This document shows, in pieces, positions 8,782 through 20,097 of a stretch of DNA of 64,000 nucleotides. Position 1 is the stretch's first letter. Each line of letters opens with the position of its first letter. This DNA is from Brachypterus glaber (taxonomy: Eukaryota; Arthropoda; Insecta; Coleoptera; Kateretidae), in NCBI GenBank assembly GCA_958510825.1, contig OY294044.1:38985816-39049815 (forward strand), written 5' to 3'. Under the pieces are notes generated by a model. The model was not told where the DNA came from, did no database searches, and was given only the letters and a program-made list of their open reading frames with translations. Made by a program: the position numbers and the translations under genes.

Positions 8782-11041
8782 TCAGTTTTGATTTATTTTC
8801 TTTTTCTTCTGAAGTCGACTGGAACGTCTAACTGAAGAAGTGGAATCTTGGGGCTCATCGTTCTGGGTTTTAGTTGTATACTCTAACGGAATGGGGTAGT
8901 TCAATCGTTGAAGTTCTGCGTCATAATGGATTAATGTTGGATGCTGAATGGGCTCTTTATGACATTGGTTGTAGATTTGTACGCATAGGCCACATGAAGA
9001 AGTTTTTCTTAAACATTTTCCTATAATGTTTGTGAATCCAAATTGTTTTAGAAGTTTGTATAAAATATATAATATTGCCAAGCCAGTGATTATTGAAAGG
9101 GTTGAAGTATACCAAAATGTTTGTTTGAATGGGGTAGTTCAATCGTTGAAGTTCTGCGTCATAATGGATTAATGTTGGATGCTGAATGGGCTCTTTATGA
9201 CATTGGTTGTAGATTTGTACGCATAGGCCACATGAAGAAGTTTTTCTTAAACATTTTCCTATAATGTTTGTGAATCCAAATTGTTTTAGAAGTTTGTATA
9301 AAATATATAATATTGCCAAGCCAGTGATTATTGAAAGGGTTGAAGTATACCAAAATGTTTGTTTGACAATAAAAGGTTTATTGAGTTGTTCTTGAAGTTG
9401 CTCATCAAACTGGTTAAGTTTTTGTTGGGCATATTTTAATTCATGAAGATCCAAATTATTTAATTTTATTGGATCCAAATGGATTTCGTTGAGTGCAAGA
9501 TTTTTTCTTAATTTTCGGCAGCAGTCATCTTGAGTTATATCTGTGAGTGGGATTTCGTTGGTTAGATTATATGTTTCCATAACCATTTTGTGTTTGTAAG
9601 GAAACTTGATTTGTGAATGCTTTACAATTCGACTTTAAATTTAAAAGTCCTGCGTTTTTTATGACTTCTTGAATGCTGTCATCTTTGTCACAAAGAATTG
9701 ATAATTGGGTTGGTTTGGAAGTTACATAGAACCATTGATTTTGTTGCAACTGGTGCCAAATTTCCATTTCTGCTACAAGATTTCTTGTTTGACAAGTTTT
9801 TGGGATTTTGATTGTTGTTTTCATGAGGAGTTGAACTTCACATTCGTCTGCTGTAGTTTTATTTAGAGTTGGTAGGTTTTTGCATATCCATTTTGAAGGA
9901 ATGTATTGAGTGCATCGTTCAAGATTTTCGATCATAATATAAAATGTCCGAGAAGAGGATAAAAGGATATAAGGTTTAGAAGGCTCAATATATGAAAATA
10001 AGGAAGCATCGTCTTTATGTGGGTTTGGAAGAGAGAATATTTGATACAAATCATATTCATTTGCTAAAACAATTGGTATCTCAAAAGGTATTACCAATAA
10101 TTTACTTTTTATAAATGATCTTAATGTTATTATTTTATAATTTTTTTTTTATTTTATAATAATGATAAATATTTTCTAAAGATAATGGAATAGGTAATGT
10201 ATATTTTGTAGATATTTTTTGTAACTCTCGATATAATGTTTCTGGTGATAAAATTCTATAGTTTATAATGCCATTTTGAATTAACGAAACGTCATTAACA
10301 TAGTTTTCTAAAAGAGTTTGAATTTCGTCAGTCATTTCAATAAGTAAGATTAAATGATTAGATATTTCAATTTCAAAATCCAACTGTTGTTTAAAATCTT
10401 GTACTTCTTGAGTAAATTTATTAAATTTTTCAATTATTTAATTATTATTTAAAGTTAAAATATTTTCATTCATGCGTATAACTGAATTATTAAAATTAGA
10501 TATTGTTTGAGATATTATTGAAACTTGCTGTTGCATTAAAAATTTGATTAATAGAGTCCGTATAAAATTGAGCATCATTAGCATCTGGTGTGCCAAAAAG
10601 CCATTTAAATGCGTCACCGACTATATTTAAGATACCACGTTTTCTGCGTGTAAGAACATTAAGTTCATGAGAGATTATTTTATAAGATTCTCTAATAGAT
10701 AAAAATTTAGTATTTATATATCTTAATTGATTTTTACAGTCTAAATTTATGCGATCGGCTTGTTACCAAATTGCATAGATCTAGTGATAAGGTATAATAG
10801 TTATAAATTTGGTTTATTTGATAATCAATGTGAGAAAGATTATAATAAGTTAAAAGTGCGAAGTTGTCATTTGATATATGCGTTTATCAAGATTATGGTA
10901 TAATAGACCAGCCGTTGTTTGAAATGGAATAATTTCATATTTATTGCTGAGACGTACTAGGCCTTTATTCGGTAAAGTCAGAAGGAAAATTACTAGGAAT
11001 ACTACGAAGGTCAATTTCTGATTCTGATTCAACATTTTCAT
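8782..11041 (-). pseudogene. env: G2 envelope glycoprotein, broken
   Basis: Homologous to the G1 env. It shares with G1 the frame break near 10675. Private damage: a stop in the coiled-coil region near 10436-10440, a deletion of about 26 bases near 10540, and a 238-bp tandem duplication of the C-terminal transmembrane part (8889-9126 and 9127-9364) that shifts the frame. The glutamate codon that is a stop in G1 (20827) is intact here. The C-terminal tail with a KKKKINQN-like end is preserved at 8782. Confidence 0.85.
8889..9364. repeat. 238-bp tandem duplication in G2 env
   Basis: Unit 8889-9126 is repeated at 9127-9364, joined at a short shared GAAT. By eye the copies are identical. G1 has the unit once. 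Confidence 0.9.
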
Positions 11042-11945
11042 TGTTTTCTTCAATGTTATTGTCTGAAACAATATACGGTTTTAATTTATTGAAATGATGC
11101 GTTTTAAGTTTATTATTTATAGATAGAGTCGCAGTATTATTATCATGTATTTGTACTATCTTATAGGGACCTTTATAATTCGGAGTAAGCTTTTTCTTTT
11201 TAATTTTAGATAAGCTGTCATATAATAATACTAACTGATCTGCGTAGAATTTATATTCTCTATTATGCGATTTATCGAAGTAATTTTTTGAACTTTGTTT
11301 TGCTTTTATTTGATTATCTCTTGCAGTTTCTCGTAAAATTCTTAATTTATTAGTTATATCATTAGCTAGATCTGAATAATTAGGTTTAAATTTTGGAGAA
11401 TTTATATGGCTAGGGATTCTTGCACGTTGTCCAAAGACTAATTCGTATGGGGTTTTTTGAGTGGACTTATGTATACTTGAGTTATAACTGAAAATTGCTA
11501 AATTTAAAAATTCGTCCCAATTGTTTTGGTCTTTATTAACATAGCATTTAAAATATTCTTTTAATGTTAAATGGGTACGTTCTAGTGCTCTATTACTTTC
11601 AGGATGATAAGGAGTTGTAAACTTATGTTTTATTGTTAAAAGTTTATTAAGTTCCTTTATAATATTTGAGGTAAATTCGCGACCTTGATCTGATAAGAGT
11701 ACATTAGGAAAACCGAACTGTGAACAATATTTTATTAAATATATAGCAATAGTTGTTGCTTCATGATTTTGCATAGCAAATGCTTGGATGGATTTAGTTA
11801 AATCATCTTGAATTGTTAGAATAAATCTGTTATTATTTTGAGTTTCTGGTAAAGGTCCGATTACATCCATTGCAATTTTTTCATTAAATTTAGAAGCTGT
11901 GGTAGTTATTAACATGGGGCTTTTATTATGTCTAAAGTCTGTTTT
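10965..11945 (-). pseudogene. pol: G2 integrase catalytic and C-terminal part
   Basis: Contains the integrase core with MDVIGP (first Asp), LLSDQGREF (second Asp) and ALERTHLTLKE (Glu), then the C-terminal LTPNYKGPYKIVQ domain. The Gly before ALERT seen in G1 is Arg here. It is separated from the upstream RNase H-macro frame by a one-base loss in an A run near 11990. The end is shortened by a stop that replaces a Ser codon of G1. Confidence 0.85.
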
Positions 11946-13492
11946 AGATTTTTGACAAATTTGACAATTTTTAATATAGTTTTTAATTTCTTTTTCATAT
12001 TATCCCAAAAATAATATTGTTTAATTTTTTCATAGGTTCGTTCAAAACCTTGATGACCTGCAGATGGCAAATCATGATTTTCTTGTAGAATAATTTTAAT
12101 TAGATCTGGGTCTGTTAAAGTAATACGTTCATCGGAAAGTATTTCATACTTAAAGTCCCTAAATAAAAAATATAATAAAGTATAAAATGTATCTTGTTTA
12201 ATAATATCATTATTTTCTGGAATATCTGGTATAGTAAAATATTTAGTTTCATTATGTTGCAATAAAAGTCTAAGATTATAAAGTGTGTCAAATAGAATTT
12301 CATAAAGTGCGGATTCATCTATAAATTCCTTAATAAAAGCTAAATAAAGAGATTGTTGAGGTAATCGTTTTAAATTTATTTCTTTTATTTTCGCATTAGG
12401 AATAGTTAAATTGTGTTTGTAAATATAATCAATGTATTTATTATTGTTTGATAAGTCACAGGATAAAGGAATTACAAACTTTTTTATCCTGTTTAAGGGA
12501 GTATTTACTATAGTTGGTTTAGGAATTCTAATTTCTCTTTGATGAAAATTTTGAAAGTTATCAAATGTTAAATCTTCTTCTGGTTGAATATAGTTAACAT
12601 TATGTTGTTCTTTTATAAAAATATATACTTTTATTTTTGAAACTTTAAAAATAAATTTAATTAAATTGAAAATAATATTCCATTCGAGTTTATCTAATCC
12701 ACAAGCGATTTGTGGCATAGAAACTTCAGTTTCTTTGAATTTTATTAATAACGATTTTAAATATTCTAAAGACTGAGAAACAGTTTTATAAGTAGGTTTA
12801 TCAAAATAATTTTCTTTTGTAATTAAGTAATATATTTTTCTACCATGTTCATTTATAAAAGCTACTTCACCTACTTTTTTATTTTGATTTTTGAGTACAT
12901 CGACAGACTTAAATTTGTTTTTAAAATCCAGTGCAATACCTTTATTCCTGTAAAAATCTTTTGATACACAGTGAGCTAATGATCTTTTATTTAAGGGGTT
13001 AAAAATGTTATCGTGAATTATTATGACATTCTCATTTTTAACATTTAAGTTATTATTTATGATTTTATCAATAGAAACTTGATTATTTGAATCAGTTTTT
13101 TCTAATTTTAAACGACTAAGTGCATCAGAATTAATATTGTCTTTTCCCGCTTTATATTTGATTTCATATTCGTAATCCATTAATTTTAAGCGCCATCTTA
13201 AGAGTTTACTAGAAGGGTCTTTGCAGTTATTTAACCAAATTAATGGTTTATGATCGCAATATATATCGAATTTTTTCCCAAAAAGATAAGGTCTAAAATG
13301 TTTACAAGACTCTACGATTGCAAACAATTCTTTTTCAGTAGTAGAATAATTTTGTTGCGCCTTGTTAAGGGTTTTTGAAAAATAGGAAATTGGTAAGTCC
13401 TTTCCTTGAGTTTCCTGCGATAATATGCCTGATATTTGGTCATTTGAAGAATCGCAAGTAAGACTAAATTTTTTATTAAAATTAGGATATTG
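11946..13492 (-). pseudogene. pol: G2 RNase H, macro domain and integrase zinc-binding region
   Basis: Continues from RT. RNase H shows TCDSSND and CDHKPLIWL; it is followed directly by the macro domain (12617-13027), a region of unknown function, and the HHCC zinc-binding part of integrase (AGHQGFERTYEKI). A stop near 13493 (Leu to TGA relative to G1) separates it from RT. Confidence 0.85.
12617..13027 (-). other. Macro domain in G2 Pol
   Basis: Same domain as in G1 at 18007-18420. LAHCVSKDF, NKGIALDFK, YYLITKE, KPTY and IACGLDKLEW are visible, with the catalytic Lys and Asp kept. Private changes versus G1: His for Arg in LAHC, Arg for Met before NKGIA, Glu for Lys before HGRK and Val for Asp before SKIKV. 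Confidence 0.8.
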
Positions 13493-14892
13493 TCATATAG
13501 GTTCCCTTGTTAAATTATTTTTTAATTTTTGAAAAGATAAATTACATTTATCTGTCCAGACAAACTGAGAATCTTTTTTTAATAATGTGTTTAAAGGTTT
13601 AGAGATTTTTGAAAAATCAGGAATAAATTTTCTATAGTAGCCAACTAATCCGAGGAAAGACTTTACGTCTTTTTGAGTTTTAGGAATAGCAATATTTGTA
13701 ATAGCTTCGACCTTTTCTGGATTTGGTCTTACACCTTTATCTGAAATAATGTGTCCTAAAAATTTAATTTCCCTATGTAAAAATTCACATTTATCGGGTT
13801 GCAATTTTAAATTGTGTTCCCTTAATCTTTGAAATACTGACCTAAGTTTATTAATATGATCAGCAAGGTCTTTGCCATAAACTATAATATCGTCTAAATA
13901 ACAAAAGCATTTTTCGCCAATTAAGCCGGATAATACTATCGACATGTTCCTAACAAAACTCGCGGGGGAGGTTTTTAATCCATAAGGCATTCTATTAAAT
14001 TCGTAATGTCCTGATGGAGTAGAAAAAGCGGTTTTGCACTTATCTGATTCTTCCACTTCAATTTGATGGAAAGCAGAGGATAAGTCTAGAACTGAAATAT
14101 ACAGCATTTCCGAGTTGATCTAAGATATTTTCAATATTAGGCAAAGGAAAAGAATTGCCTATAGTAATATCATTCAATTTCCGATAATCTATTACAAGTC
14201 GCCATTTTCTTTTACCTGAGGAATCTAGTTTTTTAGGAACAATCCATAGATTGCTAGAATAAGGTGATTTAGAATGTCTGATAATATTTTGTTCAAGCAT
14301 TTGATTTATTTGATTGATTTGATGTTTTGTATGAATAGAATGTTTTAGAGTTTTTGTAGAAGTTAAATATTCACCAGGTAAGTGAAATAAATCTGAAAAT
14401 TCTTCACAAATATTTAGAATGGCTTGATTTTCATCGGAAGTTATGTGATCAGTATGATTTTTTTCTTTTAAAATTTTATTTCTATTAATCTGATTATTAT
14501 TTATTTTTGAATTAAAATAATTAATTTCTTCAAATTTATTTAAATCTACTAAATCTAAAGTAGGTTTTTCAATTAAAACTTCATTTTCATTCATATTTAA
14601 AATAGGTATGATTATCATTATTAATTAAAATATCGGGAATAAAAACATTATGATGAATTTGTTTTTTCTCAATGAGACCATCTTTTAAATTATTCTGTGA
14701 AATATTTATTTCAGCAATAAATTCACAATAAGGCGGAATTTTTATTTTATTTTCTGATGTTTGTGAATTTTCCAATATTATTTCTTTCGGTGAAATTTCC
14801 TTATTAAGTTTTATTTTTTTATTATCAATGATTATATTATTATTACAAAGATCAAGTAAGACATTATGTTTTTTAAGAAAATCGGTACACAA
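13493..14892 (-). pseudogene. pol: G2 protease C-terminal part and reverse transcriptase
   Basis: Same RT motifs as G1 (WRLVIDYRKLND, YLDDIIVYGKDL). Damage: a two-base deletion near 14100 and a further frame change near 14620; a block next to VHEKEVNSQ of G1 is missing. Unlike G1, the YLDD region is uninterrupted here and shows the original continuation IIVYGKDLADH. Confidence 0.85.
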
Positions 14893-15174
14893 AATACCGT
14901 CAAAATTTGTTTTTAATTCGCCACCACTGACGACATGACTTTTGTGAGGAATAATTATATCATTTATGATAAATTCTAAATTTGCTGACCCGAAGGATTG
15001 TATGGAGTTATCGTTTGTTATACCTTTTATTTCAATGAGATCATTCTTATCTAAAGGGTAGAACCTGTATCAATTAAAAATGTTTATTTAAGGCATTAGT
15101 CATATTAAACGTAATTGTATTTAAATTTGAATTAGGTTGAAGGTTTATATTTTGCGAAATATTTACACATTTAT
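14893..15174 (-). pseudogene. G2 protease region with internal deletion
   Basis: Alignment with G1 shows about 40 bases lost just after the DTGS protease motif, plus a six-base loss upstream, so protease is broken in both elements. Confidence 0.7.
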
Positions 15175-16215
15175 TTATTTCTGGTTTTGAGATGGGAATG
15201 CACCTTTTTTGTGGTCCGTATCCTGAGGGACATTCGACACAGTGGACCCTTGGCAGTTTAAATGATTTACTCTTGGATTAGAAAATTGATTATTTTTAAA
15301 TTGTCTTTTTCTACATTCAGAAATTAAATGTCCTGGCTTTTTGCAATAATTGCAAAATTTTTGATAAGAATTATTATAATTATTTGTATAATTATTTGAC
15401 GTAGAAAGTTTATTGTAAAAATAATTATTTGAAAAATTAGGATTTGTATACCTATTTTGATTTGTATTGATAGGTGGACCTCTATAGGGACCTCTTTTAC
15501 GACAATTCTGCGAGTTATGTGAATTATTTTTACAATATTTGCAATACATATTTATATTCGTTTTTTGTTTTGTATAATTGATTATTTTTTCTTCTTGCAG
15601 AGCAAGATTATAGGCGTCGTTAAGTGAATTAAGTTCTCTAACTCGTAACATTTGACTGATTTCTGGTTTACAATGAATTATAAACCTACGTAAAGCAGTG
15701 CGCTGAATAGATCGTTTTAATCCAGGTAAATCCTAAAAATCTTCACAATTATTTATTTCAGATTGAATACATTCATTTTTTATTTTTTCAATTCTTTTAA
15801 AATAATCAGTTATAGATTCATTTGTAAATTGCCTGACTGTTTCTAATTCTTCGTGTGCTTGTTCAAGATGCTTTGTTTGACTATAGTATTGTTTTAATTT
15901 TTGTTTAAGTTCGTACCATGAGTCGATATCAGTTAATTCCAACTCATTTAGAACGTTGCTTGATAACTGTGCAACAACAAATAACAATAAACTATCTGTC
16001 TGATTTGGGGATGCTAAAGAGAAGGCACTGTTCGTATTTTGTGTAAACGTGTTAAGTTCGTGCCTATCACCCGTAAATGGTTTTATAAATTTAAAAAGTA
16101 CAGTTAATGGAAGATCATTGTTTACAATGATTGAGTTATCGTCGCTTATTATATCATTTTCATTTTGATTTTGATTTGGTTCTTGGCTTGATGTTATTGG
16201 ATTTGAGTTAGACAT
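15175..16215 (-). pseudogene. gag: G2 Gag
   Basis: Starts at the same ATG as G1 Gag. A Gln to TAG stop lies at 15733-15735, and a two-base difference near 15200 shifts the end. Both zinc knuckles are present. The Leu codons that are broken by a stop in G1 are intact, showing that the two copies carry different lesions. Confidence 0.85.
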
Positions 16216-16742
16216 TTTTGAACTTGAAATATATAACTTTGAACAAAAATTTTATTATTTAAAGGAGAGTTGTATAATAATTGTATTTTATTTGTTTTAT
16301 GAGTTATCGTATTTTAATTCTAATTTTTTTTTTTTATATTGATTTAAGACGACTCAAAAATATTTTTATTTTCAAGATAGACTCAAAAAATAATTATTTA
16401 TATCGTTTTATTTATATAGGATATATGATATGATGAACATTTATATTATAAAGTGAAAAAACTTGAAAAATGACTTACGTCTTGTAGTTCCTGTACAAAG
16501 GATATCTCTTCCTGTACTAGCTTGTACTCCAAGGACGTACTCCAGTACTCCAGTATACTACAGAACGAATCAGGATGAAGATGCAGGTAGGTACTTTTGT
16601 TAAGAGTTGAAACTCACAGTGATTGGAACTGGTTTGGAACTGGATTACCACTTCTCGTTACCACAATCACCCAAAATATTCAAACGTATTTGAATATCCA
16701 AAATGTTTTTGGAGTATCCCACTTCTGACATCAAAATTCCTA
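16216..16742 (-). other. Leader of G2
   Basis: Uninterrupted version of the G1 leader. It proves that the Penelope-like insert of G1 is an insertion, because GTTATATATTTCAAGTTC is continuous here. Contains the primer-site-like motif near 16715-16735 (reverse strand), changed at one position. Confidence 0.75.
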
Positions 16743-17144
16743 TGTTGTATTCCTTAATCAACACAACATAAAAGGTTAAATTACTTCTGACACCAGGGCA
16801 ACCTTTTATTAAGAGGTTCCGAAACTTATTTTATAACTTCACAGTTATTTTGTATTTATAGTCACAGTTTCTTCACTATAAGGTTTAAATGTTCTAGATG
16901 TTCTTGATTTAGACACTTGTTTATTATTTATAATGATATTTATTTAACACTTGTAAGATTATAACTTTGAGATAGATTTGAGATAGTTTTGAGATAACTC
17001 TAATTTAAGATACGTGCGATCTAACTCAGGTCTAATACAGCTCTGAGGGTAATCTAGGCGAAGCTCTATTTATATTAAATGAATACTGCTTAAGTCAGCA
17101 AAATAAGATAGACAAAGAGGCCATTGTTCTAGGGGGCGCCAACA
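16743..17144 (-). repeat. 5' LTR of G2
   Basis: 402 bp; see the partner at 8124-8528. Directly followed by CGAT and the continuation of the G1 RT. Confidence 0.95.
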
Positions 17145-17148
17145 CGAT

Positions 17149-20097
17149 ATTATAGTTTATGGCAAAGACCTTGCTGATCATATTAATAAACTTAGGTCAG
17201 TATTTCAAAGATTAAGGGAACACAATTTAAAATTGCAACCCGATAAATGTGAATTTTTACATAGAGAAATTAAATTCTTAGGACACATTATTTCAGATAA
17301 AGGTGTAAGACCAAATCCAGAAAAGGTCGAAGCTATTACAAATATTGCTATTCCTAAAACTCAAAAAGACGTAAAGTCTTTCCTCGGATTAGTTGGCTAC
17401 TATAGAAAATTTATTCCTGATTTTTCAAAAATCGCTAAACTTTTAAACACATTATTAAAAAAAGATTCTCAGTTTGTCTGGACAGATAAATGTAATTTAT
17501 CTTTTCAAAAATTAAAAAATACTTTAACAAGGGAACCTATATTACAATATCCTAATTTTAATAAAAAATTTAGTCTTACTTGCGATTCTTCAAATGACCA
17601 AATATCAGGCATATTATCTCAGGAAACTCAAGGAAAGGACTTACCAATTTCCTATTTTTCAAAAACCCTTAACAAGGCGCAACAAAATTATTCTACTACT
17701 GAAAAAGAATTGTTTGCAATCGTAGAGTCTTGTAAACATTTTAGACCTTATCTTTTTGGGAAAAAATTCGATATATACTGCGATCATAAACCATTAATTT
17801 GGTTAAATAACTGCAAAGACCCTTCTAGTAAACTCTTAAGATGGCGCTTAAAATTAATGGATTACGAATATGAGATAAAATATAAAGCGGGAAAAGATAA
17901 TATTAATTCTGATGCACTTAGTCGTTTAAAATTAGAAAAAACTGATTCAAATAATCAAGTTTCTATTGATAAAATCATAAATAATAACTTAAATGTTAAA
18001 AATGACAATGTCATAATAATTCACGATAACATTTTTAACCCCTTAAATAAAAGATCATTAGCTCGCTGTGTATCAAAAGATTTTTACATGAATAAAGGTA
18101 TTGCACTGGATTTTAAAAACAAATTTAAGTCTGTCGATGTACTCAAAAATCAAAATAAAAAAGTAGGTGAAGTAGCTTTTATAAATAAACATGGTAGAAA
18201 AATATATTACTTAATTACAAAAGAAAATTATTTTGATAAACCTACTTATAAAACTGTTTCTCAGTCTTTAGAATATTTAAAATCGTTATTAATAAAATTC
18301 AAAGAAACTGAAGTTTCTATGCCACAAATCGCTTGTGGATTAGATAAACTCGAATGGAATATTATTTTCAATTTAATTAAATTTATTTTTAAAGATTCAA
18401 AAATAAAAGTATATATTTTTATAAAAGAACAACATAATGTTAACTATATTCAACCAGAAGAAGATTTAACATTTGATAACTTTAAAAATTTTCATCAAAA
18501 AGAAATTAGAATTCCTAAACCAACTATAGTAAATACTCCCTTAAACAGGATAAAAAATTTTGTAATTCCTTTATCCTGTGACTTATCAAACAATAATAAA
18601 TACATTGATTATATTTACAAACACAATTTAACTATTCCTAATGCGAAAATAAAAGAAATAAATTTAAAACGATTACCTCAACAATCTCTTTATTTAGCTT
18701 TTATTAAGGAATTTATAGATGAATCCGCACTTTATGAAATTCTATTTGACACACTTTATAATCTTAGACTTTTATTGCAACATAATGAAACTAAATATTT
18801 TACTATACCAGATATTTCAGAAAATAATGATATTATTAAACAAAATACATTTTATACTTTATTATATTTTCTATTTAGGGACTTTAGGTATGAAATACTT
18901 TCCGATGAACGTATTACTTTAACAGACCCAGATCTAATTAAAATTATTCTACAAGAAAATCATGATTTGCCATCTGCAGGTCATCAAGGTTTTGAACGAA
19001 CCTATGAAAAAATTAAACAATATTATTTTTGGGATAATATGAAAAAAGAAATTAAAAACTATATTAAAAATTGTCAAATTTGTCAAAAATCTAAAACAGA
19101 CTTTAAACATAATAAAAGCCCCATGTTAATAACTACCACAGCTTCTAAATTTAATGAAAAAATTGCAATGGATGTAATCGGACCTTTACCAGAAACTCAA
19201 AATAATAACAGATTTATTCTAACAATTCAAGATGATTTAACTAAATTCATCCAAGCATTTGCTATGCAAAATCATGAAGCAACAACTATTGCTATATATT
19301 TAATAAAATATTGTTCACAGTTCAGTTTTCCTAATGTACTCTTATCAGATCAAGGTCGCGAATTTACCTCAAATATTATAAAGGAACTTAATAAACTTTT
19401 AACAATAAAACATAAGTTTACAACTCCTTATCATCCTGAAAGTAATGGAGCACTAGAACGTACCCATTTAACATTAAAAGAATATTTTAAATGCTATGTT
19501 AATAAAGACCAAAACAATTGGGACGAATTTTTAAATTTAGCAATTTTCAGTTATAACTCAAGTATACATAAGTCCACTCAAAAAACCCCATACGAATTAG
19601 TCTTTGGACAACGTGCAAGAATCCCTAGCCATATAAATTCTCCAAAATTTAAACCTAATTATTCAGATCTAGCTAATGATATAACTAATAAATTAAGAAT
19701 TTTACGAGAAACTGCAAGAGATAATCAAATAAAAGCAAAACAAAGTTCAAAAAATTACTTCGATAAATCGCATAATAGAGAATATAAATTCTACGCAGAT
19801 CAGTTAGTATTATTATATGACAGCTTATCTAAAATTAAAAAGAAAAAGCTTACTCCGAATTATAAAGGTCCCTATAAGATAGTACAAGTACATGATAATA
19901 ATACTGCGACTCTATCTATAAATAATAAACTTAAAACGCATAATTTCAATAAATTAAAACCGTATATTGTTTCAGACAATAACATTGAAGAAAACAATGA
20001 AAATGTTGAATCAGAATCAGAAATTGACCTTCGTAGTATTCCTAGTAATTTTCCTTCTGACTTTACCGAATCAAGGCCTAGCACGTCTCAGCAATAA
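17149..20097 (+). CDS. pol: G1 Pol, part 2: RT end, RNase H, macro domain, integrase
   Basis: Open without a stop to 20097. Domains in order: RT thumb (IIVYGKDLADH, LQPDKCEFL, FLGHIIS, FLGLVGYYRKFI); RNase H (LTCDSSND, CDHKPLIWL, SDALSRL); macro domain (18007-18420); about 170 residues of unknown function; integrase zinc finger (HDLPSAGH...CQICQ); integrase core with MDVIGP, LLSDQGREF and GALERTHLTLKE giving D, D, E; a C-terminal LTPNYKGPYKIVQ module. RT copies RNA, RNase H removes it, and integrase inserts the cDNA. The macro domain is not part of standard Ty3/gypsy Pol. The env frame starts within the last 100 bases. Confidence 0.92.
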   Translation: MIVYGKDLADHINKLRSVFQRLREHNLKLQPDKCEFLHREIKFLGHIISDKGVRPNPEKVEAITNIAIPKTQKDVKSFLGLVGYYRKFIPDFSKIAKLLNTLLKKDSQFVWTDKCNLSFQKLKNTLTREPILQYPNFNKKFSLTCDSSNDQISGILSQETQGKDLPISYFSKTLNKAQQNYSTTEKELFAIVESCKHFRPYLFGKKFDIYCDHKPLIWLNNCKDPSSKLLRWRLKLMDYEYEIKYKAGKDNINSDALSRLKLEKTDSNNQVSIDKIINNNLNVKNDNVIIIHDNIFNPLNKRSLARCVSKDFYMNKGIALDFKNKFKSVDVLKNQNKKVGEVAFINKHGRKIYYLITKENYFDKPTYKTVSQSLEYLKSLLIKFKETEVSMPQIACGLDKLEWNIIFNLIKFIFKDSKIKVYIFIKEQHNVNYIQPEEDLTFDNFKNFHQKEIRIPKPTIVNTPLNRIKNFVIPLSCDLSNNNKYIDYIYKHNLTIPNAKIKEINLKRLPQQSLYLAFIKEFIDESALYEILFDTLYNLRLLLQHNETKYFTIPDISENNDIIKQNTFYTLLYFLFRDFRYEILSDERITLTDPDLIKIILQENHDLPSAGHQGFERTYEKIKQYYFWDNMKKEIKNYIKNCQICQKSKTDFKHNKSPMLITTTASKFNEKIAMDVIGPLPETQNNNRFILTIQDDLTKFIQAFAMQNHEATTIAIYLIKYCSQFSFPNVLLSDQGREFTSNIIKELNKLLTIKHKFTTPYHPESNGALERTHLTLKEYFKCYVNKDQNNWDEFLNLAIFSYNSSIHKSTQKTPYELVFGQRARIPSHINSPKFKPNYSDLANDITNKLRILRETARDNQIKAKQSSKNYFDKSHNREYKFYADQLVLLYDSLSKIKKKKLTPNYKGPYKIVQVHDNNTATLSINNKLKTHNFNKLKPYIVSDNNIEENNENVESESEIDLRSIPSNFPSDFTESRPSTSQQ
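18007..18420 (+). other. Macro domain (TARG1/OARD1-like) inside G1 Pol
   Basis: About 138 residues in frame between RNase H and integrase. Seen in order: VIIIHDNIFNP, LARCVSKDF, NKGIALDFKNKF, GEVAFIN, YYLITKE, KPTY, SMPQIACGLDKLEW, IKVYIF. This order matches the ADP-ribose-binding macro fold of the TARG1/OARD1 branch. In human TARG1 the catalytic residues are Lys84 and Asp125; the matching Lys (codon 18220-18222, in ITKE) and Asp (codon 18343-18345, in CGLD) are present. If active it would remove ADP-ribose from Glu/Asp or hydrolyse O-acetyl-ADP-ribose. The family match is my reading, without a search. Confidence 0.82.
18421..18945 (+). other. Pol region of unknown function between macro domain and integrase
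   Basis: About 170 residues, rich in Asn, Ile and Leu, predicted mostly helical by eye (LYEILFDTLYNLRLLL). It is conserved in G2. I recognise no catalytic motif. It may be a linker to integrase or an accessory module acquired with the macro domain. Confidence 0.5.

Larger units (their letters stand above)
8124..17144 (-). mobile_element. Gypsy element G2, complete, nested in G1
   Basis: A 9021-bp element in reverse orientation between CGAT duplications at 8120-8123 and 17145-17148. Order on the - strand: 5' LTR (16743-17144), leader, gag, protease, RT, RNase H, macro domain, integrase, env, 3' LTR (8124-8528). Genes carry several private stops and small indels. Confidence 0.95.

Noticed and set aside
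12115..12318. Lys/Ile/Leu-rich small frames inside pol (also 18719-18922)
   Set aside because: Shadow frames of Pol with AT-driven composition.
18007..18420. Macro domain as a host gene exon picked up by chance overlap
   Set aside because: It is in one frame with RNase H before and integrase after, without introns, and is present at the same place in the second copy.
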